A DNA stretch of 64,000 nt, from the NCBI RefSeq assembly GCF_016861565.1, contig NZ_BOLK01000003.1, forward strand, positions 62,001-126,000. The letters run 5' to 3'. Position 1 is the stretch's first letter; each line of letters begins with the position of its first letter. Below the pieces are notes generated by a model. The model was not told the origin of the DNA, made no database searches, and worked only from the letters and a program-made list of their open reading frames with translations. Positions 37,993 to 46,562 of the stretch are shown piece by piece. This DNA is from Secundilactobacillus yichangensis. GTDB taxonomy: Bacteria; Bacillota; Bacilli; Lactobacillales; Lactobacillaceae. A program made the translations under genes and the position numbers.

Positions 37993-39000
37993 TTAAGCTG
38001 CCTTAGGACTCTTAAGCCGCTTGTAGAAGACCCAGTAACTCCAAATGAAGTAAACCAGTACAATTGGCAGAACCGAGAAAGCAACGATGGTCATAATATG
38101 CAACGTATATGGCGAACTCGAAGCATCTTTAATCAAAATTGAGTGAGCAGGGTTTGTAGCAATCATGACCCGTGGGAATAACCCGTTGAAGATCAAAACC
38201 ACGATACTGATCAGAGATAATCCACTGGCAATAAAGGCAGTCCAGTTGTGGGCCTTCATCACGCCCCACCATGCAATCAGGGTCAATAAGACTAAAACAA
38301 TCAAGATTGACCAGGTTGAAGCAGATTTCTTATCGAAGAAATCAGTTGAGATGTACAGCAGGACTACGAACAGGACTTCGCCCACGATCAAAACGGGGTA
38401 TAAAACCTTGTTCCAGGCCTGTGCCCGGTCACGTAACGTGCCTAAAGTCTTGAGCTGCAAGAAGTTCAGACCGTGAATCAGGCACATCAGGGTAACGGCG
38501 ACACCACCGACCAGTGAGAACCAGTTAACGTAGGTGGTGAAGGAACCAAAGATGTTACCCTTGGCATCCATTGGCACACCTTCAATCATGCTGGTGAACA
38601 TCATACCGAATAAGAAAGCGGCGCAGAAGCTGCCAATAGTTGCAGCCCATTCCCAGAAGTTCCGCCAGGTCTCAGTCTTCATGTTAGCGCGGAATTCAAA
38701 CGACACGCCACGGAAGATCAGGGCAACTAAGATCAGGAACAATACTAGGTAATAACCTGAGAATAAGGATGCATACCACATTGGAAATGACGCGAACATG
38801 GCACCGCCGGCTGTGATCAGCCAAACTTCGTTGCCATCCCAGTGCGGACCAATCGTTTGAATAATGGTGTCACGTTCAGCAGTATTACGGCCAAAGAACC
38901 GAACAGCCATCCCGATCCCGAAGTCAAAACCTTCAAGGAAGAAGAAACCGCTAAACAGCACACCAATCAGTAAAAACCAGAGAATTTGTGTACTAGTCAT
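37993..39000 (-). CDS. cydB: Cytochrome bd ubiquinol/menaquinol oxidase subunit II
   Basis: Subunit II of the bd-type terminal oxidase, 335 residues from the ATG at 39000 (GGAGGCG upstream; MTSTQILWFLLIGVLFSGFF). About eight or nine membrane helices. Family marks: FFFLEGFDFGIGMAV (18-32), IGPHWDGNEVWLITAGGAMFASFP and YASLFSGYYLVLFLILVAL, RGVSFEFR. It overlaps the end of cydA by 8 bases, so translation is probably coupled. Confidence 0.95.
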   Translation of the reverse strand: MTSTQILWFLLIGVLFSGFFFLEGFDFGIGMAVRFFGRNTAERDTIIQTIGPHWDGNEVWLITAGGAMFASFPMWYASLFSGYYLVLFLILVALIFRGVSFEFRANMKTETWRNFWEWAATIGSFCAAFLFGMMFTSMIEGVPMDAKGNIFGSFTTYVNWFSLVGGVAVTLMCLIHGLNFLQLKTLGTLRDRAQAWNKVLYPVLIVGEVLFVVLLYISTDFFDKKSASTWSILIVLVLLTLIAWWGVMKAHNWTAFIASGLSLISIVVLIFNGLFPRVMIATNPAHSILIKDASSSPYTLHIMTIVAFSVLPIVLVYFIWSYWVFYKRLKSPKAA

Positions 39001-40453
39001 GGTTAAACGCCTCCGTTCCGTAAGGATCTTCGGTCTTGCCATCGGTATCTTCAGACGAGTAGCCGTTCATTTGAACAGCATCTGGCCCAGCCTTGAGAAC
39101 ACGGTGAGATAAAACGATCATGACAAGTCCCAATCCCGCAAAGAGTAAGAAGTAAACGATATTCGTAAATAGCAGCGAGCCCACGGTCGACGTTGGTGAA
39201 ACAGCGTCAGCAATGGTCAATAAGCCATAAACGACCCATGGATAGCGCCCAAATTCAGTGACAAACCAGCCAGCCGTGTTAACGATGAATGGCAGCCACA
39301 GCATGAGTCCCATAATGTACAGGAACCACCGTTGCTTCATGATAGCCTGTGACTTCTTCCGGTTAAAGAACAGCCCGACGATGGCAATTAAAGCAAATAG
39401 CCCGCCAGAAACCGCCATGATCCGGAAGCTCCAGAACAATGTCTTCGTTGGTACGTAGTAGTTCATATCCTTACCGAACTTTTTGTCGTAAGTGGCGTGC
39501 AGTTCTTTATTAACCGTATTTTGCCCCTTAACCGTACCGGATAATTTATGATAGCTTAAAATGTTCAAAACGTACGGAACGTCTAATGATGAAACGGTCT
39601 TGTGCTGCTTCGTGTTGAAACTGCTGTAAACCGACCATTCACCCTTATTCGTTGAATCCTTGTACAAACCTTCCATAGCAGCAAACTTCATTGGTTGCTG
39701 ATTGATCAAGTAACGGGTCTGATAATCACCAGAAGCAATAGAACCCAAACTTGCAATCAAGCCGATTACTAATGCCACGTTCAATGACTTCCGGTAGAAA
39801 GATTCGTGGTCCTTCTTTAACAGGCGCCATGCTGAACACCCAGCAACCACGAACGACGCGGTGATGCCAGCCCCCATGAGAACGTGAGGTAATTCCAGCC
39901 ACAGCTGCGGGTTCTTAACCACGGCACTGAAGCTGGTCATGACGACTCGGCCAGTGGATTTGTTGATGGCAAAGCCCACTGGATTTTGCATGAAACTGTT
40001 AGCAGCTAAGATCCAAACCGCAGACAGCGATGAGCCGATTGCTACTAACCAGATAAACAGTGCGTGAATCCCCGGTTTAAAGCGTTCCCAGGTGAACATC
40101 CACAGGCCAATGAACGTCGACTCCAAGAAGAAAGCCGCTAACGCTTCGATGGCTAATGGTGCACCAAAGATATCACCCATAAACCGTGAGTATTCCGACC
40201 AGTTCATCCCGAATTGGAATTCCTGGATAATCCCAGTCACAACACCAACTGCGAAACTGTACAGGAACATTTTGCCCCAAAATTGGGCCATCTTCTTGTA
40301 AGCCTCGTCTTTTTTGGCCACGTACATTGTTTCCATGACGGCGACAACAAATGCTAAACCAATTGAAAATGGTACGAAGAAAAAGTGGAATACAGTCGTC
40401 ATGGCAAACTGAAACCGTGATAGGCCTAAAACGGTTAAACCAACATTTAACAT
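38993..40453 (-). CDS. cydA: Cytochrome bd quinol oxidase subunit I
   Basis: Haem-bearing subunit I of the bd oxidase, which reduces oxygen with quinol. I start at the ATG at 40453 (AGGGGGGG 6-7 bases upstream; MLNVGLTVLGLSRFQFAMTT), giving 486 residues; the open frame goes 30 codons further. Marks: FHFFFVPFSIGLAF with the N-terminal haem His, ECF-like EFQFGMNWSEYSRFMGDIFGAP, ALAAFFLESTFIGLWMF, and the conserved GRYPWVVYGLLTIADAVSP near the C-terminus. The Q-loop is of the short type. With haem and menaquinone supplied, this would allow respiration. Confidence 0.95.
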   Translation of the reverse strand: MLNVGLTVLGLSRFQFAMTTVFHFFFVPFSIGLAFVVAVMETMYVAKKDEAYKKMAQFWGKMFLYSFAVGVVTGIIQEFQFGMNWSEYSRFMGDIFGAPLAIEALAAFFLESTFIGLWMFTWERFKPGIHALFIWLVAIGSSLSAVWILAANSFMQNPVGFAINKSTGRVVMTSFSAVVKNPQLWLELPHVLMGAGITASFVVAGCSAWRLLKKDHESFYRKSLNVALVIGLIASLGSIASGDYQTRYLINQQPMKFAAMEGLYKDSTNKGEWSVYSSFNTKQHKTVSSLDVPYVLNILSYHKLSGTVKGQNTVNKELHATYDKKFGKDMNYYVPTKTLFWSFRIMAVSGGLFALIAIVGLFFNRKKSQAIMKQRWFLYIMGLMLWLPFIVNTAGWFVTEFGRYPWVVYGLLTIADAVSPTSTVGSLLFTNIVYFLLFAGLGLVMIVLSHRVLKAGPDAVQMNGYSSEDTDGKTEDPYGTEAFNHD

Positions 40454-40728
40454 GATACCCCCCCTGACATTATTGACTAGACTCGTTATGCTATTCACAT
40501 AAGCAGATTGTCTAGCTTGAGCTACTGCAAAAAAACCCCGCAATAACTCAGAAAGAATAGTCCTATGTTACAATTCTAATTATATCGAGTGATAAGTGAA
40601 TCTTCAACCGTAAACCCTTACAAAAAGTCACAAAGTCCAAATTTTCAATTAAAAAGGCGTCAATTCATTGACAAATTATCAAATTTCGAGTAACTTATAT
40701 GAATGTTTAATTTTGGGAGATGAGTTCA

Positions 40729-40947
40729 ATGAAAATTGGCGATCAAGTGAGTTTTAAGCTGGAAGGCCAAGACTTTACCGGGTTCATCGATAAAGCGTAT
40801 CAAAATTCTTTTATGATCACTTTTAAAAGTGATGATACAGAGATTCTGGACAAGTACCACGATCGTGTTGTGATCAACAAAAAGAAATTGAAATTAATCA
40901 AGGCTGCACCGGAAACGGATCCCGAATCCGATAACGATGAAGCTTAA
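40729..40947 (+). CDS. Small DUF2187 (YkvS-like) protein
   Basis: A 72-residue protein from the ATG at 40729, which has GGGAG 9 bases upstream; the ATG three codons earlier overlaps that ribosome site. It contains a KOW/SH3-like beta fold: MKIGDQVSFKLEGQDFTGFI, SFMITFKSDD, and KYHDRVVINKKKLKLI, then an acidic tail. This fits DUF2187, a family of small Firmicutes proteins of unknown function. Monocistronic, ended by a hairpin. Confidence 0.75.
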   Translation: MKIGDQVSFKLEGQDFTGFIDKAYQNSFMITFKSDDTEILDKYHDRVVINKKKLKLIKAAPETDPESDNDEA

Positions 40948-40962
40948 TTAAGGGTATAATAA

Positions 40963-41013
40963 AAGCGTCTGATATTCAGCCAATCCAATGGGAATATCAG
41001 GCGCTTTTATCAT
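40963..41013 (+). terminator. Terminator after the DUF2187 gene
   Basis: AAAAGCGTCTGATATTC pairs with GAATATCAGGCGCTTTT around an AGCCAATCCAATGG loop (one G-T pair); the 3' T-run suits the plus strand. Confidence 0.85.
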
Positions 41014-41143
41014 AGTGATTTAAGCCATATTTTACTTATACATATGACAACAGTTATAATAACAAGTGTACGTTTTAATCTGGCATACAATTCTGGTATT
41101 ATTGAATCAAAATGACCGAGATATCAGCAAAGGGGCAATCATT

Positions 41144-42304
41144 ATGGGGTCGGTAAACATCTGGGCGTCTTTTATCCTTTCATTATTTACAAACATCATT
41201 GTTCTTAGCGGTTCAATTTCCGTTTTAATCTGGCTGGAGGGCCTGACTAATTCTTGGATCAACCGTTACAGACCAGTCGTAGAAACAACACTCTGCACGC
41301 TGTACTTTATTTATCTCTGGGGAGAATCGTGGTTAAATTCCACTGTGGCACCAACCGCTTTCGGGATGCACTGGACTTTTTTAAACATGCTCATTGTGAG
41401 TTCATTTCTACTTAATGTGTACCTTGATTTATGGTTTGAAGTTGTCGTTGAAGGCCTGATGATGTTCGGCTACGTTTTCTTATACTCATCACATTTTAAC
41501 GCCTATACCTTCACTGCCAGTTTAGCCTTCATCGCCGTTCTTTATATCAGCTATCACTGGGGTGACACCCTGTTTAAACATCCGCCATTGATGTATCTCG
41601 GCATGGCCGTAATGGGCTTCGTTTCCTTTGCGCTGATCATTAGTATCTTTGCAGCACCGGCTGACCCCTATTTCTGGCTGCGGCAAATGACTTCTCTGGT
41701 CATTCTCAGTATTTTGGGCATCGAATATACTCTGGCTACAACCCGACAGCTAGAAAGAAGTCAGCGTACCGCTACGTTGGCAAAACTGGACGGCTTGACC
41801 CAACTGTACAACTTCAGCAAGTTTGATGAAGATTTGGACAGTGCCTACAGCAAGTTTCAAACCAACCAAGAACCCTACGCCGTGTATGAGTTCGATATCG
41901 ATCTCTTCAAGCAGGTCAACGATCACTATGGCCATCTGGTCGGCAACACCGTACTCAAGGCAGTGGCACAGGAGTTAGCCCATTTTGCCGCCAGTACCCC
42001 CTACGAAACCACCGCGTACCGAATCGGCGGCGAGGAGTTTTGCTTAATTGTTAAAGCGGATTGCTCTGATAAAAAATTCGCCGCCGAATTAGCTAATCAC
42101 GTCCGTCAGCGAATCAGTAAGTTATCCTTTTTAGTTGACAGTTCCTCAATCAGCGTTACCGTTTCGGCGGGGCAAGCCAATAGTCAGCCTGATCAATATA
42201 ATGCCCATGACATTTATAAGATGGCCGACCGCAGCTTATACCTATCAAAACAGCGTGGCCGCAACCGGGTTACGTTGGAAGGCTTCACGGTTAATGGCAG
42301 ATGA
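41144..42304 (+). CDS. Membrane-bound diguanylate cyclase (GGDEF)
   Basis: Makes c-di-GMP from two GTP. From the ATG at 41144 (AGGGG upstream, product MGSVNIWASFILSLFTNI) it has 386 residues: six membrane segments in the first 200 residues, a short linker helix, and a GGDEF domain (about 213-380). The signature is RIGGEEF (GGEEF at 295-299), the active variant; FDIDLFKQVNDHYGHLVGN carries the metal Asp residues and SAGQANSQPDQYNAHDIYKMADRSLYLSK closes the domain. No RxxD inhibitory site is present in front of GGEEF. No EAL or PilZ gene is in the window. Monocistronic between terminators. Confidence 0.92.
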   Translation: MGSVNIWASFILSLFTNIIVLSGSISVLIWLEGLTNSWINRYRPVVETTLCTLYFIYLWGESWLNSTVAPTAFGMHWTFLNMLIVSSFLLNVYLDLWFEVVVEGLMMFGYVFLYSSHFNAYTFTASLAFIAVLYISYHWGDTLFKHPPLMYLGMAVMGFVSFALIISIFAAPADPYFWLRQMTSLVILSILGIEYTLATTRQLERSQRTATLAKLDGLTQLYNFSKFDEDLDSAYSKFQTNQEPYAVYEFDIDLFKQVNDHYGHLVGNTVLKAVAQELAHFAASTPYETTAYRIGGEEFCLIVKADCSDKKFAAELANHVRQRISKLSFLVDSSSISVTVSAGQANSQPDQYNAHDIYKMADRSLYLSKQRGRNRVTLEGFTVNGR

Positions 42305-42352
42305 AAACAAAAAATCGGTCGATAGTCTAAACTATCAACCGATTTTTTTATT
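42305..42352. terminator. Bidirectional terminator (GGDEF / ddl)
   Basis: AAAAAATCGGTCGATAGT pairs with ACTATCAACCGATTTTTT around CTAA, with one mismatched position. It sits between convergent genes. Confidence 0.9.
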
Positions 42353-43403
42353 TAACCTTTAGTCCTAAATTCTTGACTTGACCCTGAACGATTTGATCAC
42401 ACAAATCATCGTAACGGATCCCGTCTGCTTCTGCCTCTTGCGGCATTAACGACAGTGGTGTCATTCCTGGCAGCGAGTTGGCTTCAATGACGTATAAACC
42501 GTTATCGTTCCAGAAGAAGTCGATGCGACCGTAGTTATTCAGACCCAATACTTTAAACGTTTTTAAAGCAATGGCCTTCATCTCATCGTGCACGTCGTCA
42601 GGAATATCTGGCGGCGTCACGAATTTAGTGGTGTTCCCAGTAACAAATTTGTGTTCAAAGTCGTACCAGCCGTCCGTCACAATGATTTCAATCGCCGATA
42701 GGGCTTTACCATTCACCACGGCCATGGAGAATTCGCGGCCGTCGATGTACTCCTCCACCAGGATCTCACTATCAAACTCAAAGGCTTCCTTTAAGTCCTT
42801 CTTGAATTCCTCATCGTTTTTGGCAATGTACATACCGACACTGGAACCGCCGTTGGCAGGCTTAATGACTACTGGGAAACCGAATGGCAGCACCACCGTG
42901 CCAGAGTCTTCCTTCCGGATATTAACAAACTTAGCCGTCTGAATGCCGTTGTACAGCATGATCTCCTTGGACACACTCTTATCCATGGTGATTCCAGAAG
43001 CTAAAGCACCGCTACCGGTGTACGGAATGTTGTTCAGGTCAAGCACTGCTTGAACCTTACCGTTCTCACCATCACCACCGTGCAACCCGATCCAGACAAT
43101 GTCGGCCATTGCCAAGATCTTTAATACGTTCGGCCCAAACAGCTGGGTCGTACCATCAGGACGCAGCGCGTTGATCACATCATCCGTCATGATTTCATCA
43201 GAGATATTAAGATCAACATCCTGTTCCTGGTCGGTAAACAAGCTCGCCATTGACTGTTCATCTGCATCTGGCAAACCTAGGAATAGGTCGACAAGAGCAA
43301 CCTCATAGCCCTTACGACGTAGTGCGTTCGCTACTTTAGCACTAGAAGATAGGGACACGTTGCGTTCCGTTGAGCGACCACCGGCTAATACCACGATCTT
43401 CAT
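42348..43403 (-). CDS. ddl: D-alanine--D-alanine/D-lactate ligase
   Basis: Makes the terminal dipeptide or depsipeptide of peptidoglycan precursors. The 351-residue ATP-grasp enzyme starts [20 protein letters not shown], has [15 protein letters not shown], the ATP-grasp stretch [15 protein letters not shown] (about 178-192), [13 protein letters not shown], and [26 protein letters not shown] with the metal ligands. In the omega loop the specificity residue is Phe249 ([10 protein letters not shown]), where D-Ala-D-Ala ligases have Tyr. Phe at this place marks D-Ala-D-Lac ligases such as that of Leuconostoc and goes with inborn vancomycin resistance. GAGG precedes the ATG. Confidence 0.94.
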   Translation of the reverse strand: MKIVVLAGGRSTERNVSLSSSAKVANALRRKGYEVALVDLFLGLPDADEQSMASLFTDQEQDVDLNISDEIMTDDVINALRPDGTTQLFGPNVLKILAMADIVWIGLHGGDGENGKVQAVLDLNNIPYTGSGALASGITMDKSVSKEIMLYNGIQTAKFVNIRKEDSGTVVLPFGFPVVIKPANGGSSVGMYIAKNDEEFKKDLKEAFEFDSEILVEEYIDGREFSMAVVNGKALSAIEIIVTDGWYDFEHKFVTGNTTKFVTPPDIPDDVHDEMKAIALKTFKVLGLNNYGRIDFFWNDNGLYVIEANSLPGMTPLSLMPQEAEADGIRYDDLCDQIVQGQVKNLGLKVK

Positions 43404-43493
43404 AATTTTTTCCTCCGCTTCTTTCTTAGAACCTTAAGTATAGCAGAAATGATTTGGCGGAGCTAGATTTTGGTAATCGGTCTAATTGAATTT

Positions 43494-44162
43494 TCATTTT
43501 ACGTAACGCAAAAGCGGTTTACTGATCAGTGGCACTAAAATTCCTGACATAATGGCTTCGGGAATCCCATTACTTGCCATGATCCCCAGCAGCCACGGCA
43601 TGAAGGACTGGACGTTAAGCTTATCCAGCGGCAGCCAGCCCATGTAGTACATCCCTGCCATAAAGCCTAACACCAGCACCGTGTTAACTACGGAACCAAC
43701 GATCCCTGCCAGCGATAGCTGCCAAACTTTGGCATCGTGTACGTTACGCACCATCTTCAGCAGTACCCAGCCGCTGATCAGACCAACTAGTAACCGTGGC
43801 AAAACGGAAACTAACGGGTTAACCAAAACGTAAATCGCCATTGGGCTGGTAGGCCAAACAAAGGCCCGGACCCAGTTAATGAACCCCCAGGTAAAGCCGA
43901 CCCAAGCCCCGTCTTTAGGGCCAAGTAAAACGGCGGCGATCACCACGGTCACCTGAATGATGACGATACTGAACGGTCCCACCGGAATATAACCTAAAAA
44001 CGGCACTACACTCTGAACAAAAACAATTGCGATAAATAAGGCTAAAATAGAAATGCGATAAGCGCGACTTTGCGTGTTAATAATGTTCCCCTCCTCGCGT
44101 GACTCAAAAGATTGTCTACTTAGAACGGCTATTATTTTACCGCGATTGGTAGCGTTTAACAA
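43494..44162 (-). CDS. ECF transporter S component (vitamin-type)
   Basis: A polytopic protein with five or six membrane helices of the ECF S-component fold (substrate-binding unit that docks on a shared EcfAA'T energising module). Family marks: RISILALFIAIVFVQSVVPF, LGYIPVGPFSIVIIQVTVVI, and AAVLLGPKDGAWVGFTWGFI. The substrate is not clear; the group includes folate, pantothenate and niacin carriers. Two starts compete: TTG at 44162 (AGGGG 11 bases upstream, 222 residues) or a rare ATT at 44084 right behind a strong GAGGAGGGG, giving 196 residues starting next to NTQSRAYRIS, which fits family length better. Divergent from niaP. Confidence 0.85.
   Translation of the reverse strand: MLNATNRGKIIAVLSRQSFESREEGNIINTQSRAYRISILALFIAIVFVQSVVPFLGYIPVGPFSIVIIQVTVVIAAVLLGPKDGAWVGFTWGFINWVRAFVWPTSPMAIYVLVNPLVSVLPRLLVGLISGWVLLKMVRNVHDAKVWQLSLAGIVGSVVNTVLVLGFMAGMYYMGWLPLDKLNVQSFMPWLLGIMASNGIPEAIMSGILVPLISKPLLRYVK
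44088..44096 (-). promoter_or_regulatory. Strong Shine-Dalgarno in front of a non-canonical start
   Basis: GAGGAGGGG on the minus strand is followed, 3 bases on, by ATT ATT in the S-component frame with no ATG, GTG or TTG near. It lies inside the longer reading that starts at TTG 44162. Confidence 0.5.
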
Positions 44163-44205
44163 TTAAAATTAATCCCCTAAATTATTTAAAAATTTTTCTA
44201 ACTGT

Positions 44206-44234
44206 TTGACTCTATCCAGTATTTCGAGTATAGT
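44206..44234 (+). promoter_or_regulatory. niaP promoter
   Basis: TTGACT (44206-44211) and TATAGT (44229-44234) with a 17-base spacer, about 82 bases before the niaP ATG. Confidence 0.75.
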
Positions 44235-44244
44235 TGCCGTAATG

Positions 44245-44293
44245 TAAAAGTGAAAGTTACTTTTATTGATAACTATTTAAGTATTTTATACTT
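44245..44293. promoter_or_regulatory. Two palindromes in the niaP leader (candidate NrtR operators)
   Basis: TAAAAGT-N7-ACTTTTA (44245-44265) and AAGTATTTTATACTT (44279-44293) lie just after the predicted transcription start, 23-50 bases before the ribosome site. An NrtR-type regulator is encoded downstream in the same cluster. Both are perfect in their arms; which one binds the protein, if any, is unknown. Confidence 0.5.
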
Positions 44294-44315
44294 TTTTTGT
44301 AAGGAGGAAGATCTC

Positions 44316-45494
44316 ATGCAATTTAAGCAGTACAAGCTTCTTGGTGTCGTGGGAACTGCCTGGTTATTTGACGCTATGGATGTTGCCATGCTGTCATTTA
44401 TCATGACCTACCTGAAGACCCAATGGCACCTGACTCCTGGTACGCTGGGAATCGTGAGTGCCGCAACTTCAGTCGGCATGGTGTTCGGTGCTTTAATCTG
44501 CGGTTTCTTGGCGGACCGTTTCGGCCGTAAACGGGTGTTGATGGTTACCCTGATCATCTTTTCACTGGGTGACGTCTTATTAAGCATTTCCCCCAACGTT
44601 CAGATGTTCATCATCATCCGCTTTTTGACCGGGGTCGGTCTTGGCGGCGAATTGCCAGTAGCCGCTACCCTGATCGCGGATCATTACAAAGGTACGCAAC
44701 AGTCGCGCATGTTAGTCCTGGCTGACAGTTTCTGGGCAATCGGCTGGATCGTTGCTTCGCTACTGGCGTTCTGGGTCATGCCGCTGATTGGCTGGCGCTG
44801 GACGGTCCTGATCACCGGAGCTACCGTGATTTACGTACTGTTGCTTCGGCGTCACCTACCCGAAGATAAACCCGTTAAAGTAATGAAAAAGATTCCTTAC
44901 CGGGTGCTTTGGCAACCGGAATACCGTGGTAAAACTGCCCTGTTAAGTTCGTTATGGTTCATCGTCATGCTGACGTACTACGGCATGTTTCTCTGGCTGC
45001 CAAGTGTCCTGCTGATGCGCGGGTTCCCCATCGTTACCAGCTTCAGTTATACCTTAATGATCAGCTTGGCACAGTTGCCGGGGTACTATTTAGCGGCGTA
45101 CTTAATGGGTAAAATGCACCGCAAAACCGTCCTCATCCTGTACTTGATCGGTACGGTTGCTAGCGCGATTGCTTTTAGTGCGGCCAACAGTAACCTAGCC
45201 ATCCTGGTCAGCGGCGCTTGGCTATCGTTCTTTGACCTCGGTGCATGGGGTACGCTGATTGCCTTCACTCCCAGCCAGTTTCCAAAAGCCATTCGCGGTA
45301 CTGGAATGGGAATGGCTCAGTCCATTGGCCGGGTCGGTGCCACGATCGGTCCCTACATGGTTGGGCTGATGCTGCAGTTTAACTTTGGTGTCTCAAGCGT
45401 GTGGAACGTTTTCATCGCGATCTTATTTGTTGGAATTGCCCTCTTAGTATTCGGCGTACACGATTACGCTGCTAACTCTAAGGAGGCGGTCTAA
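44316..45494 (+). CDS. niaP: MFS niacin transporter, NiaP family
   Basis: A 392-residue, 12-helix major facilitator. The ATG at 44316 has AAGGAGG 8 bases upstream; the frame is open 22 codons further. It closely resembles B. subtilis YceI (NiaP): LLGVVGTAWLFDAMDVAMLS, GFLADRFGRKRVLMVTLI, GLGGELPVAATLI, YYGMFLWLPSVLLMRGF, LAQLPGYYLAAYL and LSFFDLGAWGTLIAFTP. NiaP imports nicotinate or nicotinamide. Here it is the first gene of a two-gene unit with nadC (1 base between), so import of quinolinate is also possible. Regulation by NrtR inferred from leader palindromes. Confidence 0.88.
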   Translation: MQFKQYKLLGVVGTAWLFDAMDVAMLSFIMTYLKTQWHLTPGTLGIVSAATSVGMVFGALICGFLADRFGRKRVLMVTLIIFSLGDVLLSISPNVQMFIIIRFLTGVGLGGELPVAATLIADHYKGTQQSRMLVLADSFWAIGWIVASLLAFWVMPLIGWRWTVLITGATVIYVLLLRRHLPEDKPVKVMKKIPYRVLWQPEYRGKTALLSSLWFIVMLTYYGMFLWLPSVLLMRGFPIVTSFSYTLMISLAQLPGYYLAAYLMGKMHRKTVLILYLIGTVASAIAFSAANSNLAILVSGAWLSFFDLGAWGTLIAFTPSQFPKAIRGTGMGMAQSIGRVGATIGPYMVGLMLQFNFGVSSVWNVFIAILFVGIALLVFGVHDYAANSKEAV

Positions 45495-45495
45495 A

Positions 45496-46332
45496 TTGAA
45501 ACTGAACTTTGAATTAGTCGCACCGCAGCTGCGTCAGTTTCTGAATGAAGACCTCAAAACGGGTGATTTAACCGCTCCAGTGATTCCTAATACTCGGGTA
45601 GATGGTCACTTTATCCTTAAGCAGCCGGCCGTTGTTAGCGGTGTGGAACTGCCGGCCATGTTCTATTCTTTGCTGAGTGATCAGGTCACCTACAAACCAC
45701 TGATCAGCGATGGTACCGCTGCTGAAGCGGGCACTATTCTTGGGCGGGTCAGTGGCAACGCCAGAGATTTACTGGCAGCTGAACGCGTGACCCTAAACCT
45801 CATGCAGCGGATGTGCGGGATTGCCTCGGCCACTGCTCAAGCGGTCAGTGCATTAGATAATTCTCACGTGGGTATTTTAGACACGCGAAAAACAGCCCCA
45901 GGGTTGCGCCTCTTTGATAAATATGCTGTCATTTGCGGTGGCGGTGTCAACCACCGTCTGGGTCTCTACGATGCAGTCATGCTAAAGGATAATCACTGGC
46001 AGCTGATGGGCAGTCTCAAGGAAGCGGTAGCCACCCTTCGGCAAACGGCGGGACCCACTAAGATCATTGAAGTCGAAGTTGAAACCGAGGATGAACTGCA
46101 CGCGGCGATTGAAAATAACGTTGATATGATCCTGATCGATAATCAGCCGCCAGCAACCGTCAAAGCTTGGCGGCAGCAGATTCCCCAGCGAATCGTCGTT
46201 GAGGCTTCCGGCGGTATTCAACTGGAAAACTTAGCAGAATATGGTCAAACAGGTGTCGATTTTATCTCCCTCGGCTACCTGACGAATAGTGTTCAGGCGA
46301 AGGATATTTCATTTGAATTAGACGCCGAATAA
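45496..46332 (+). CDS. nadC: Nicotinate-nucleotide pyrophosphorylase (quinolinate phosphoribosyltransferase)
   Basis: Converts quinolinate and PRPP to nicotinate mononucleotide with CO2 release, the entry to NAD. The 278-residue protein has the TTG start 9 bases after AGGAGG. Conserved parts: LAAERVTLNLMQRMCGIAS, ILDTRKTAPGLRLFDKYAV (substrate-binding Arg/Lys, 128-145), CGGGVNHRLGLYDAVMLKDNH (147-167), VEVETEDEL and ILIDNQPP, then VEASGGIQLENL and the C-terminal ISLGYLT. nadA and nadB are not in the window. Coupled to niaP and followed by an unusual long terminator. Confidence 0.94.
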   Translation: MKLNFELVAPQLRQFLNEDLKTGDLTAPVIPNTRVDGHFILKQPAVVSGVELPAMFYSLLSDQVTYKPLISDGTAAEAGTILGRVSGNARDLLAAERVTLNLMQRMCGIASATAQAVSALDNSHVGILDTRKTAPGLRLFDKYAVICGGGVNHRLGLYDAVMLKDNHWQLMGSLKEAVATLRQTAGPTKIIEVEVETEDELHAAIENNVDMILIDNQPPATVKAWRQQIPQRIVVEASGGIQLENLAEYGQTGVDFISLGYLTNSVQAKDISFELDAE

Positions 46333-46416
46333 AATAACGTCCGTTTACCGTGCACCCCTCAAAATTAGAACTCACTTTTTGGGACCACGTTAAACGGACG
46401 TTTTTTAATTTAACAT
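46332..46416 (+). terminator. Terminator with enlarged loop after nadC
   Basis: AACGTCCGTTTA pairs with TAAACGGACGTT and CGTG with CACG; T6 follows. The loop holds about 33 extra bases (CACCCCTCAAAATTAG ... TTTTTGGGAC) that themselves have CCC-AAAA/TTTT-GGG ends. This looks like an insertion into an ordinary terminator loop. Confidence 0.75.
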
Positions 46417-46508
46417 TAGCCAGAGCTATCAATTAACAATACCCGATTACTATACCAGTGCCCGTAAAATTTCCGTTTTAATTGAGTTTAAGGCTGTATT
46501 TTCAAGGC

Positions 46509-46521
46509 TTTTACAGTAAAA
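46509..46521. promoter_or_regulatory. Palindrome upstream of nrtR
   Basis: TTTTACAGTAAAA is a perfect inverted repeat 41 bases before the nrtR ATG. Its half-site GTAAAA also appears at 44244 in the niaP leader. Candidate autoregulatory site; weak evidence. Confidence 0.35.
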
Positions 46522-46562
46522 TGAGAGTATAGCAATAACGGTAACTTGGAAGGGGGATCAAA

